A stretch of 64,000 bases of DNA from Clostridium sp. MSJ-8 (GTDB lineage Bacteria; Bacillota; Clostridia; Clostridiales; Clostridiaceae), in NCBI RefSeq assembly GCF_018918325.1, contig NZ_JAHLQH010000032.1:28481-92480 (forward strand), in the 5' to 3' direction. The notes under the pieces are model-generated. The model did no database searches, was not told the origin of the DNA, and worked only from the letters and a program-made list of their open reading frames with translations. The translations under genes and the position numbers were made by a program. Of the stretch, positions 35,387-43,339 are shown piece after piece (the stretch's first letter is position 1; every line of letters begins with the position of its first letter).

Positions 35387-36388
35387 ATGGCATTATTTGA
35401 AAGTTATGAAAGAAGAATAAATCAAATCACTCCAGTATTAGAAAAATACGGAATGAAAACTTTAGAAGAAGCAAAAGAAGTATGTGCTTCAATCGGAATA
35501 GATCCATATACAATAACTAAAGAAACTCAACCAATAGCATTCGAAAATGCTGGATGGGCATACACTTTAGGTGCTGCTATAGCAATAAAGAAAGGTTGCA
35601 AGAAAGCTGCAGACGCTGCTGAAGCAATCGGAGAAGGATTACAAGCTTTCTGTATCCCAGGATCAGTTGCAGATGATAGAAAAGTTGGTTTAGGACACGG
35701 AAACTTAGGAGCTATGCTTTTAAGAGAAGAAACTAAATGTTTCGCATTCTTAGCAGGACACGAATCATTCGCTGCTGCTGAAGGTGCTATCAAGATAGCT
35801 GAAAAAGCTAACAAAGTAAGAAAAGAACCATTAAGAGTTATCTTAAACGGTCTTGGAAAAGATGCTGCTAAGATCATCTCAAGAATCAATGGATTCACAT
35901 ATGTTCAAACTGAATTTGACTTCTTCACAGGAAAAGTTAAAGTAGTTTCAGAAAAAGCTTACTCAAATGGAGATAGAGCTAAGGTAAGATGTTACGGTGC
36001 TAACGATGTTAGAGAAGGTGTTGCAATAATGCACATGGAAGGTGTTGACGTATCAATCACTGGTAACTCAACTAACCCAACTAGATTCCAACATCCAGTT
36101 GCAGGAACATACAAGAAGGAATGTATAGCTCAAGGTAAGAAGTACTTCTCAGTTGCATCAGGTGGTGGTACTGGTAGAACTCTTCACCCAGATAACATGG
36201 CAGCAGGTCCAGCTTCTTACGGTATGACAGATACTATGGGAAGAATGCACTCAGATGCTCAATTCGCAGGATCTTCATCAGTTCCAGCTCACGTTGAAAT
36301 GATGGGTCTTATCGGAATGGGTAACAACCCAATGGTTGGTGCTACAGTTGCAGTTGCAGTTGCTGTTGAAGAAGGTATGAACAAGTAG
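35387..36388 (+). CDS. GGGtGRT protein
   Basis: A 333-residue protein of the family named for the motif seen here as ASGGGTGRTLHPDNM (PF14057). Other conserved parts: PGSVADDRKVGLGHGNLGAMLLREE, CFAFLAGHESFAAAEGAI and the C-terminal MMGLIGMGNNPMVGATVAVAVAVEEGMNK. Function is not established; it travels with the Cys-rich scaffold gene upstream. Codon use is strongly biased to C-ending codons (for example GGT/AAC/TTC/ATC), marking a highly expressed gene in this AT-rich genome. ATG 35387 follows AAGGAGGAATATTTATC. A strong terminator follows at 36406. Confidence 0.88.
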   Translation: MALFESYERRINQITPVLEKYGMKTLEEAKEVCASIGIDPYTITKETQPIAFENAGWAYTLGAAIAIKKGCKKAADAAEAIGEGLQAFCIPGSVADDRKVGLGHGNLGAMLLREETKCFAFLAGHESFAAAEGAIKIAEKANKVRKEPLRVILNGLGKDAAKIISRINGFTYVQTEFDFFTGKVKVVSEKAYSNGDRAKVRCYGANDVREGVAIMHMEGVDVSITGNSTNPTRFQHPVAGTYKKECIAQGKKYFSVASGGGTGRTLHPDNMAAGPASYGMTDTMGRMHSDAQFAGSSSVPAHVEMMGLIGMGNNPMVGATVAVAVAVEEGMNK

Positions 36389-36405
36389 TATTTTAGGTAC
36401 TTTAT

Positions 36406-36440
36406 AAGGTATCAGGCATTTGGGTCTGATACCTTTTTTC
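36406..36440 (+). terminator. Terminator after GGGtGRT gene
   Basis: AAGGTATCAG (36406-36415) pairs with CTGATACCTT (36426-36435), followed by TTTTTC. Confidence 0.85.
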
Positions 36441-36557
36441 TCTTATGTTATAAAATTAATGTCATTTAAAGTAAGTGAAAATGTTTTGCTTATTCTTGTC
36501 TTACATCTATAATCCAGTTGTAAAGGTAAATAAATGGAATAATATAGACAAAAGATA

Positions 36558-36586
36558 TTGACGAGTATTAATAATACGTATACAAT
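36558..36586 (+). promoter_or_regulatory. hicB promoter with palindromic operator in the spacer
   Basis: -35 TTGACG (36558-36563), a 17-base spacer, and -10 TACAAT (36581-36586). The spacer holds GTATTA-A-TAATAC (36565-36577), a perfect 6-bp dyad. Ribbon-helix-helix antitoxins bind such dyads in their own promoter, so autorepression by the HicB downstream is likely. Confidence 0.6.
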
Positions 36587-36618
36587 TTAATGTAAGCTAA
36601 ATGAAGGAGAAAAATATT

Positions 36619-37020
36619 ATGGATAAATATTTATTTTTTGCAACATTTTCTATAGAAGAAGATGAACGATATTCAATAAGTTTTTGTGATTTACCAGGAT
36701 GTTATACATTTGGAGAAAATATTGAAGATGGAATAAAAAATGCAAAAGAAGCTTTAGAGCTACACCTATTTGGAATGGAAGAAGACAAGGATTATATTCC
36801 TGAAGCTACAAGTCCGATTGATATAAAAGTAAAAGAAAATGAATTTTTAGTACCTATAATTGTATATATGAAACCAGTACGAGAAGAAATGAACAGTAAA
36901 GCAGTAAAAAAAACACTAACTATTCCATATTGGTTAAATAAAATAGCTGAGAAAGAAGGAATAAACTTTTCAGCATTATTACAGAAAGCAATCAAAGAAA
37001 AGATAGGAATAAATGATTAG
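36619..37020 (+). CDS. hicB: HicB-family protein, no HicA neighbour
   Basis: A 133-residue protein with a HicB-like partial-RNase-H N-terminal domain (YSISFCDLPGCYTFGENIEDGIKNAKEALELHL) and a C-terminal ribbon-helix-helix DNA-binding part (KKTLTIPYWLNKIAEKEGINFSALLQKAIKEKI). HicB normally neutralises the HicA mRNA interferase encoded next to it. No HicA-like ORF (about 60 residues with a conserved His) is visible on either side, so this is an orphan antitoxin or repressor. ATG 36619 is placed by AAGGAG eleven bases upstream; the ATG at 36601 lies before that site. Confidence 0.8.
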   Translation: MDKYLFFATFSIEEDERYSISFCDLPGCYTFGENIEDGIKNAKEALELHLFGMEEDKDYIPEATSPIDIKVKENEFLVPIIVYMKPVREEMNSKAVKKTLTIPYWLNKIAEKEGINFSALLQKAIKEKIGIND

Positions 37021-37134
37021 TATTTAATTAGGTAGTAGATAGATGTAAAGGTTTATTTGTTTAAAATAAGAGAGGTTAAGATGGAACCTTAGCCCCTTAA
37101 TAAGATAATAACAAATGTATTCTCCAAAAGTAAT

Positions 37135-37236
37135 ATGAAAAAACTATACAAAGAATTAATTATTAAAACATTAATACTTATTGGTTTAATAGCAATTTTA
37201 ATATTTGCAGTAAAAGGTATGTTAGGAGGTATTTAA
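37135..37236 (+). CDS. Possible 33-residue membrane peptide
   Basis: ATG 37135 to TAA 37234-37236. It reads MKKLYKELIIKTLILIGLI then AILIFAVKGMLGGI: a basic N-terminus and one hydrophobic helix of about 20 residues. The ribosome site (CCAAAAG) is weak. Its last codons contain the AGGAGG that serves the next small gene, with ATG one base after the stop, so the two would be translationally coupled. Single-helix peptides of this kind can be toxins or membrane regulators, but no family is recognised. Confidence 0.4.
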   Translation: MKKLYKELIIKTLILIGLIAILIFAVKGMLGGI

Positions 37237-37237
37237 C

Positions 37238-37411
37238 ATGAGTGATAATGCACAAACAGAAGCTAATAAAAGGTGGCAAGAGAAGAATAAAGAAAGAGCC
37301 AAATACCTAAGTAATAGGTCAAGAGCGAGAGGTTTTGTAAAGAATCAAGCAACCAAGGAAGATTTAGAAGAGTTAGAACAATTAATAGCAGAGAGAAGAA
37401 AAGAATTGTAA
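37238..37411 (+). CDS. Small basic protein of unknown function (57 residues)
   Basis: ATG 37238, eight bases after TTAGGAGGT, to TAA 37409-37411. The product begins MSDNAQTEANKRWQEKNKER and ends EELEQLIAERRKEL. It is highly charged and helical, with a central RSRARGFVKNQATKEDLEEL. Very similar small proteins occur in clostridial chromosomes and prophages; the pattern recalls a ribbon-helix or small coiled-coil DNA-binding protein, but that is not proven. The strong ribosome site and good codon use support a real gene. Confidence 0.6.
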   Translation: MSDNAQTEANKRWQEKNKERAKYLSNRSRARGFVKNQATKEDLEELEQLIAERRKEL

Positions 37412-37542
37412 ATTAAGGAGCAGTCGATATGTTTGTATTGACTGCTTTGTGGTTCTAGAAATTTGAAATATGTGTATGAAAAGTTTAGAATAATACTATA
37501 AAATATTATTTTATAAATTATAAGTAGAGGGAGTAACTATTA

Positions 37543-38457
37543 ATGAAGAATAAAAAGTTAATTATATCAATAATTATTTCTGTAGTTATTGTGGCTTGTA
37601 TATTGGTAGGGGGATTAGTAGCATTTAGAATATACAAAAACAAAGAACAAAAAAGAGAGATAAGTAATTACAGTAGATATATTAAAAATAAAAAAGACGA
37701 TTTTGATAATCTTGTTTTAGGGGATAAGGAAACTAAATATGAAGATTTAATTAAAGAAAGTCAAGATATTATAAATAATAATAAGGTATCTCAGATAAAT
37801 ACAAACAAAACAGATTTGGATGCCTTGTATGATAAAATAGCAAAAAATAATGAAGAAGATTTGACTGAAGAAATTAGAGATATAGAGAAGATGGACATAT
37901 CTAATCTTTATAATGAGGAAAGTATTCAAAAATATATTGATAAAGTAGATCAATATATCAATTCAAAAAAATATCAAAGAGCAAAAGACTATATAGATAA
38001 AATTAACATATTAATAGAAAAAGGAAATAATAAATATGCAGCAGAAGAAGCTGAGATAAGAACTGCAGAAAATGTTAAAGTTAATGATTACATAGCTTCA
38101 AGGGCAAATGTGGAAGATTTAATAAGAGGATTTTTAGAGCATTTTCCAGAAGCAGTTAATGAAAATGATTTTTCTGAGATAGCTTATTATTTATATCCTA
38201 ATAGTACCTTATATAATGACCAAAAGGCAGCTATTAAGAGTTGGTATGATCAAGGAATTAAAGAAGAGTTCTTGGGATTTACTGCGAAAGATATAACATT
38301 TTCTAGTGACAAATTAGAAGGAACAGTAATTGATGAAGAAGTTTTTAATATTACAAATTCTAAAGGAACAACTAGTAAAACATTTACTTGGAAATATACG
38401 TTTAAATATAATACAGATATAGAAAATTATCAAATTAGTGAAATTAGCAATGTATGA
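37543..38457 (+). CDS. Membrane-anchored protein with TcaA/NTF2-like C-terminal domain
   Basis: A 304-residue protein. Residues 5-28 form one transmembrane helix (LIISIIISVVIVACILVGGLVAF); the rest is outside. Residues 35-185 are mainly charged helices, probably a coiled bundle. The C-terminal part (about 190-304: VEDLIRGFLEHFPEAVNENDFSEIAYYLYPNSTLYNDQKAAI then LEGTVIDEEVFNI and TWKYTFKY) resembles the NTF2-like domain at the end of TcaA-type envelope proteins. No zinc ribbon is present at the N-terminus, unlike many TcaA proteins. ATG 37543 follows AGAGGGAGTAACTATTA. Role unknown; envelope or antibiotic-stress sensing is an inference. Confidence 0.55.
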   Translation: MKNKKLIISIIISVVIVACILVGGLVAFRIYKNKEQKREISNYSRYIKNKKDDFDNLVLGDKETKYEDLIKESQDIINNNKVSQINTNKTDLDALYDKIAKNNEEDLTEEIRDIEKMDISNLYNEESIQKYIDKVDQYINSKKYQRAKDYIDKINILIEKGNNKYAAEEAEIRTAENVKVNDYIASRANVEDLIRGFLEHFPEAVNENDFSEIAYYLYPNSTLYNDQKAAIKSWYDQGIKEEFLGFTAKDITFSSDKLEGTVIDEEVFNITNSKGTTSKTFTWKYTFKYNTDIENYQISEISNV

Positions 38458-38775
38458 TTAGTAATTTAAAATTTAGAATCGAAAACTACAAATTGTTTTG
38501 TTGTAGATTTAATTTTGATATGAAATTAGAGAGGATAAAAAAGCTTGAACCCATTGAAAATACTAAGTTTAAGACGATTTTAAATTCTAAATTTCTTTTG
38601 AATCAAATGATAAATGATTTAAGAAAAATATAAATTCCAGAAATAATTAAATGAAGATGTATTATTGAAAAATATTCTCACTTCATAATATTGTAACAGT
38701 TACCATACGTTTGCTATACTTAAAAGTAGTTAGAGTATAGCTAAATATGGCTATTGTTTAAGGAGAGAATCGAAT
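38458..38775. other. Gene-free interval (318 bases)
   Basis: No supported gene. A 37-codon frame (38520-38633) lacks a ribosome site. A repeat-like sequence AAATTCTAAATTT and a short promoter-like TTGCTATACTTA near 38710 are the only structure. The right end holds AAGGAGAGA for the next gene. Confidence 0.4.
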
Positions 38776-39600
38776 ATGAGTGAGAAGATAACAATTAAGA
38801 AGAATACTATACAAGAAACTCTTTTACTACCGCTATATGGAAGAGCATATTGTTCTAGAAAATATCAAGGGTTATTAGATGATGATTTATCACAGCAAGC
38901 TATAGAGAAGATAGATTATGATTTTGATTCATTGAATTTAAAAGAATTTCAAGTTGTAACTTGGGCTATTCGTCAGAAGATGTTATGTAGTAAGGTAAGG
39001 GAATACTTAGTTAAGCATCCAAGGGCAACTATTATAGATATTGGATGTGGATTATCTACTGGATTTTCAGAAGTTGATAATGGAGAATGCAAGTGGGTTA
39101 ATCTAGATTTACTAGATGTTATAGAGATTCGTGAGAAGGTTCTTCCATGCAGAGATAGAGAAAGGAATATTGCTTCAGATGCATTTGATTTATCTTGGAT
39201 AGATAAACTAGATGTAGAGGTATCAGAAGGAGTATATGCTATAAGTGGAGGTGTATTCTATTATTTTAAACCAGATAAGATCAAGAAACTTTTCTGTGCA
39301 TTAGCAAATAGATTACCAGGTGGTGGAATCTATTTCGATTGTGAGAGCAGTTATGGGGCAAGAAAATCTAACAGAATGGTTAAGAAGACAGGTAATTCTG
39401 GTGCTACAATATATTTTGCAGTGGATGATGCTGCTGAGATGTTTAGTGTATGGAGTGATAAGTTTAAGAGAATAACAGTAGTTGATGATTTACCACAGAA
39501 GTACCTTAAGGCAAAGCGATTACCATTTGCAACTCGTTTAACTTTGAAAATGGGATGTAAGATGGAGATTATGAAGTTTGTAGAGATAACATTTGAATAA
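38776..39600 (+). CDS. SAM-dependent O-methyltransferase (LCM family)
   Basis: A 274-residue class I methyltransferase of the leucine-carboxyl-methyltransferase-like family. The SAM site is ATIIDIGCGLSTGF (about residues 85-97), followed by WVNLDLLDVIEIREKVLP (acidic end of strand 2), VYAISGGVFYYFKPDKIKKLF and GGGIYFDCESS. The N-terminal lid (residues 1-55) is typical of TcmP-type enzymes, which methylate carboxyl or hydroxyl groups on small molecules. Substrate unknown. ATG 38776 follows AAGGAGAGAATCGAAT. The flavodoxin-fold gene 51 bases downstream is probably co-transcribed. Confidence 0.8.
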   Translation: MSEKITIKKNTIQETLLLPLYGRAYCSRKYQGLLDDDLSQQAIEKIDYDFDSLNLKEFQVVTWAIRQKMLCSKVREYLVKHPRATIIDIGCGLSTGFSEVDNGECKWVNLDLLDVIEIREKVLPCRDRERNIASDAFDLSWIDKLDVEVSEGVYAISGGVFYYFKPDKIKKLFCALANRLPGGGIYFDCESSYGARKSNRMVKKTGNSGATIYFAVDDAAEMFSVWSDKFKRITVVDDLPQKYLKAKRLPFATRLTLKMGCKMEIMKFVEITFE

Positions 39601-39651
39601 AATAATGAACATCTGCAGATACTAATAAAAAAGTATCAGAGGTGTTGTATT

Positions 39652-40329
39652 TTGAGAAAGAGATTATTATATATTAGTGTGAATTCTAAACCAGAAGAAT
39701 TATCTGCATCTAAGACTGTTGCACGATATTTTATTAATAAGTTTCTTGAGGTTAATGAGAATTTTAATGTGAAGGAAATTGATTTGTATGAGGAGCATAT
39801 CCCTAGACTTAAATATCAATATTTTGAGGATAGGAATTGTATAATTCAAGAAGAGGCAGCTAGAAAGCTTCCAGAATCAGATCAGAAGGAGATTAAGAAG
39901 ATAAGAGAGTTATGTGATGAATTCATTAGTGCAGATATGTATGTTATAGCTGCACCTATGTGGAGTTTATCATTTCCTGCGCCACTGAAGGAATATATTG
40001 ATTGCATAGTTCAAGATAATAAGACTATCAAGGTTCAGAAGGATAAGAAGCCTATAGGACTACTTGGTGATAGATATAGAGCATCAGTATATGTTCAATC
40101 ATCAGGTGGAGCTATACCATGGATATTAGATCCTATAATGGATAAAGGGGAGAATTATGTATCATCTATAATGAAGGCCATGGGAATTCAGAGAGTAGAT
40201 GAGATTAAGGTTGATAATACTGGAACAACAGAAGAAGAGAGAATATCAGCTATAGAGAAAGCGAAAGCTAAGATAGATGATATGATAGAGACATTTCACT
40301 TTTATACTATGACAGACAATGATGAATGA
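39652..40329 (+). CDS. FMN-dependent NADH-azoreductase-type flavoprotein
   Basis: A 225-residue flavodoxin-fold reductase of the AzoR/NAD(P)H-quinone type, using FMN for two-electron reduction of quinones or azo compounds. Motifs: SVNSKPEELSASKTVARYFIN (phosphate loop), MYVIAAPMWSLSFPAPLKEYID (family hallmark), YVQSSGGAIPW and the C-terminal AIEKAKAKIDDMI. The start is TTG 39652, supported by GAGGTG seven bases upstream; no ATG fits. Being last in a two-gene unit with a methyltransferase suggests a role in detoxifying small aromatics, but that is inference. A strong terminator follows. Confidence 0.82.
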   Translation: MRKRLLYISVNSKPEELSASKTVARYFINKFLEVNENFNVKEIDLYEEHIPRLKYQYFEDRNCIIQEEAARKLPESDQKEIKKIRELCDEFISADMYVIAAPMWSLSFPAPLKEYIDCIVQDNKTIKVQKDKKPIGLLGDRYRASVYVQSSGGAIPWILDPIMDKGENYVSSIMKAMGIQRVDEIKVDNTGTTEEERISAIEKAKAKIDDMIETFHFYTMTDNDE

Positions 40330-40340
40330 TAATTTAAGCT

Positions 40341-40390
40341 ATAGTCATTAACATATTTATATTTTTAATATGTTAATGACTATTTTTTTA
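40341..40390 (+). terminator. Terminator after azoreductase-type gene
   Basis: ATAGTCATTAACATATT and AATATGTTAATGACTAT form a 17-bp stem with a 9-base loop, followed by TTTTTT. Confidence 0.85.
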
Positions 40391-40483
40391 CACGGGCAAA
40401 TGTATGATTTTAAAACTACAGATAACATTATTGATATACAAAAAGTATTTGGATTTTGCTTATAAGTGGCTTGATTAGAACTA

Positions 40484-40512
40484 TTTACAACAGAACGTAA
40501 GTTCGATATAAT
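40484..40512 (+). promoter_or_regulatory. LexA-controlled promoter of the Y-family polymerase
   Basis: -35 TTTACA (40484-40489), 17-base spacer, -10 TATAAT (40507-40512). Inside the spacer lies GAACGTAAGTTC (40493-40504), a perfect GAACN4GTTC, the Firmicute LexA box (CGAACN4GTTCG type). Repression by LexA and release after DNA damage is therefore expected for the downstream genes. Confidence 0.85.
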
Positions 40513-40574
40513 TATAGTATTAGATATAAAAATTAGTGCAGGAGAATCTATTATTATAATGAGGAGGAGTAGTT

Positions 40575-42110
40575 GTGGATAGAGATAATCGTGTGTATAT
40601 AGCTATAGATCTTAAGTCTTTTTATGCTTCTGTAGAGTGTGTGGAGCGAGGACTAGATCCTATGACAACTAACCTTGTTGTTGCAGATGCTAGTAGAACA
40701 GAGAAGACTATATGTCTAGCAGTTTCACCATCTCTAAAGGCTTATGGAATACCAGGTAGAGCTAGATTATTTGAAGTAGTACAGAAGGTTAATATAACTA
40801 ACGTAGAGCGAAAGAAACATGCACCTAATTATACATTTACTAGTGAGTCTTATGATGCTAATGAGTTAAGTGATCCTTCAATCAGTATAACTTATATTAC
40901 TTCACCACCTAGGATGGCACTATATATGGAATATAGCACTAGGATATATGATATTTATCTGAAGTATATTGCTCCAGAGGATATTCATGTTTATTCCATA
41001 GATGAAGTATTTATGGATGTTACCAATTATCTGAGAACTTATAATATGACACCTCATGATCTTGCTAGAACTATAATTCGTGATGTACTTAGAACAACAG
41101 GTATTACTGCAACTGCAGGGATAGGAACTAATATGTATTTATGTAAGATTGCTATGGATATTGTTGCGAAACATATTCCGGCAGATGAAGATGGAGTGCG
41201 TATAGCTGAACTTGATGAGAAGAAATATAGACAATTATTATGGAATCATAGACCTCTTACTGACTTCTGGAGAGTTGGTAGAGGATATGCCAAGAAACTA
41301 GAAGAACAAGGACTATTTACTATGGGAGATATTGCAAGATGTTCTATAGGAAAACAAACAGATTATTATAACGAAGATCTTCTATATAATATGTTTGGCG
41401 TAAATGCTGAGCTTCTTATAGACCACGCATGGGGGTGGGAACCTTGTACTATATCAGATGTAAAGGGTTATAAGCCGGAAACCAAGAGTATAGGAGCAGG
41501 TCAAGTGTTATCTTGTGCTTATACTTCAGATAAGGCTAGAATAGTAGCTATGGAAATGGCTGATCAATTAGCTTTGGATTTAGTTGATAAAGGATTAGTA
41601 ACAGATCAAATAGTATTAACTGTTGGATACGATATAGATAATTTGAGTAAATCAAATATTAGTAAGAATTATCATGGCGAGACAACCATAGATAGATATG
41701 GAAGAAGAATACCAAAGCATGCTCACGGAACAAAGAATCTAGATAGAAAGACATCCTCATCTCATATGATAATTCAAGGTGTTACAGAATTATATGATAG
41801 GATAGTAAATAATAAGCTATTGATTAGAAGAATTAATATATCGGCTAATAATGTAATATTAGAATCTGAAGCAAAAGAGAATACTAGTAATAACACATTT
41901 GAGCAGATGGATTTATTTACAGATTATATTATAGAAGATAAGAAGCATGAGGTAGAAGAGGAGTCATTTAAGAAAGAGAGAAGAATACAGGAAGCTATGT
42001 TATCTATTAAGAAACGATATGGCAAGAATGCAGTATTAAAAGGATTGAATTATGAAGAAGGAGCTACTGCTAGAGATAGAAATCAGAGAATAGGAGGCCA
42101 TAAGGCTTAA
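40575..42110 (+). CDS. Y-family DNA polymerase (UmuC/UvrX-like)
   Basis: A 511-residue translesion polymerase. Catalytic motifs: YIAIDLKSFYASVEC (first Asp and steric-gate region), VYSIDEVFMDV (the Asp-Glu pair), GIGTNMYLCKIAMDI; then a helix-hairpin-helix thumb (DFWRVGRGYAKKLEEQGLFTMGDIARCS) and a little-finger domain. The tail (about 430-511) is basic and may hold a clamp-binding motif (FEQMDLF resembles the beta-clamp QLxLF form). The start is GTG 40575, six bases after GGAGGAGT. A LexA box upstream and a YolD-type gene downstream match the SOS mutagenesis pair known in Bacillus and clostridia. Error-prone repair or SOS mutagenesis is expected. Confidence 0.92.
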   Translation: MDRDNRVYIAIDLKSFYASVECVERGLDPMTTNLVVADASRTEKTICLAVSPSLKAYGIPGRARLFEVVQKVNITNVERKKHAPNYTFTSESYDANELSDPSISITYITSPPRMALYMEYSTRIYDIYLKYIAPEDIHVYSIDEVFMDVTNYLRTYNMTPHDLARTIIRDVLRTTGITATAGIGTNMYLCKIAMDIVAKHIPADEDGVRIAELDEKKYRQLLWNHRPLTDFWRVGRGYAKKLEEQGLFTMGDIARCSIGKQTDYYNEDLLYNMFGVNAELLIDHAWGWEPCTISDVKGYKPETKSIGAGQVLSCAYTSDKARIVAMEMADQLALDLVDKGLVTDQIVLTVGYDIDNLSKSNISKNYHGETTIDRYGRRIPKHAHGTKNLDRKTSSSHMIIQGVTELYDRIVNNKLLIRRINISANNVILESEAKENTSNNTFEQMDLFTDYIIEDKKHEVEEESFKKERRIQEAMLSIKKRYGKNAVLKGLNYEEGATARDRNQRIGGHKA

Positions 42111-42155
42111 AGCTTACAATAATATTAACAAATAAGAGAGAAAGGTAGAGAATAT

Positions 42156-42644
42156 ATGAGTATACCATATAATATTGTAAATAATAGAATGGCAGAATCA
42201 ACATTAGATAACAATAATATGAGTGAACCGTATGCTGATATTATAGATATGCCACACCATGTGTCAGAGAAACATATGCAGATGTCCATACAGAATAGAG
42301 CAGCACAATTTGCACCATTTGCAGCACTAACTGGTCATAATGAGGCAATCAAGGAAACAGCTAGAGTTACAGATGAATTTATAGAGTTAGATGAGAATAA
42401 TAAGTATATAATAGATGTTAAACTTCAATTGTTACAAGAGAATATAAATAAGTATCCTGAGATTACTATAGTGTATTTTAAACCAGATAAGAGAAAGTCA
42501 GGTGGAGAATATGTAACTTGTACTAGTAACGTAAAAAAAATTGATAGTTATAGGAGAGCAATAGTTATGTTAGATGGTACAAATATCCCTATAGATATGA
42601 TTATAGATATAAATGGGGATATATTTAATGGCTTGGAATATTAA
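42156..42644 (+). CDS. YolD-like protein
   Basis: A 162-residue protein with the YolD-like domain (PF08863): IIDMPHHVSEKHMQMSIQNRAAQFAPFAALTGHNEAIKETARVTDEFIELDENN, then a beta-rich end (ITIVYFKPDKRKSGGEYVTCTSNVKKIDSYRRAIVMLDG). YolD proteins are encoded next to Y-family polymerases and are thought to assist or control them. It is 45 bases downstream of the polymerase and would share its LexA promoter. ATG 42156 follows GAAAGGTAGAGAATAT. Length is somewhat above the usual 110-130 because of a linker at the start. Confidence 0.85.
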   Translation: MSIPYNIVNNRMAESTLDNNNMSEPYADIIDMPHHVSEKHMQMSIQNRAAQFAPFAALTGHNEAIKETARVTDEFIELDENNKYIIDVKLQLLQENINKYPEITIVYFKPDKRKSGGEYVTCTSNVKKIDSYRRAIVMLDGTNIPIDMIIDINGDIFNGLEY

Positions 42645-42757
42645 GTAATATTTATTGCTGTTAAAATAAAAAAACAGGTTTGAGAATAATTCATAATTAC
42701 ATTAGTCAATATTTGTAGTATAATGAAATAAAAGTTATTTTGGAGGGGAATGTTATT

Positions 42758-43324
42758 ATGGAGGATGAGAAGATAATAAAAGACATAAATAAATATAAAA
42801 CGGAAAGTGTAGGAGATGTATACTCTGGTTACTTGATAAAGGAGAAGGAATATAAGTTTGAGAAGAACTTTTTCTTTGATGATAAGATGTCTATTTATAT
42901 GCCAATAGATTTTATAGATTTACCTGAAGATTTGAAGAAAATGAAGTATCCTTCAGAGAATAGGCCACAAGTGATAAAATCTAATGATACTAATACAGTT
43001 AATATTGCTTTTAGTTTACTTCCAGTAGATTTTACAGAAGATCAAGTGGAGAATATGAGAAACACATTTAAGAACATATTACAGAACTATAATCCACAAT
43101 TTTCGTTTCTGGAAGAAAATGTTATGGAGAAGAATAATAAGAAGATCGCTTGGTTTGATTATACATGTCATGTATTAGATGGAAGTATGTATAGTTTAGT
43201 TGCTTGTATGGAAATAGATAAAAAAGTATTTCATGCTGTATTTAACTGTACAGTAGAAGAAATGAAATTATGGAAAGTAGTATTTTTAGATATGTTACAG
43301 TCTATAGAAGTAAATGAAAAGTAG
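42758..43324 (+). CDS. DcrB/EagR-like (DUF1795-type) protein, candidate effector chaperone
   Basis: A 188-residue soluble protein with no signal peptide. The core (FFFDDKMSIYMPIDFIDLP... then KKIAWFDYTCHVLDGSMYSLVACMEIDKKVFHAVFNCTVEEMKLW) resembles the beta-sandwich of DcrB/DUF1795 proteins. In Gram-negative type VI systems the EagR members of this fold bind hydrophobic segments of effectors before export. Its position, first in a cassette with VgrG-like genes and an effector carrying membrane helices, suits such a chaperone, but the homology is judged by eye. ATG 42758 follows GGAGGGGAATGTTATT. It is 15 bases upstream of the first VgrG-like gene. Confidence 0.5.
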   Translation: MEDEKIIKDINKYKTESVGDVYSGYLIKEKEYKFEKNFFFDDKMSIYMPIDFIDLPEDLKKMKYPSENRPQVIKSNDTNTVNIAFSLLPVDFTEDQVENMRNTFKNILQNYNPQFSFLEENVMEKNNKKIAWFDYTCHVLDGSMYSLVACMEIDKKVFHAVFNCTVEEMKLWKVVFLDMLQSIEVNEK

Positions 43325-43339
43325 AAGGGGTAAAGAAGT

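Noticed and set aside
38520..38633. A 37-codon frame between the TcaA-like and methyltransferase genes
   Set aside because: No ribosome site, no recognisable motif and no coupling with neighbours.
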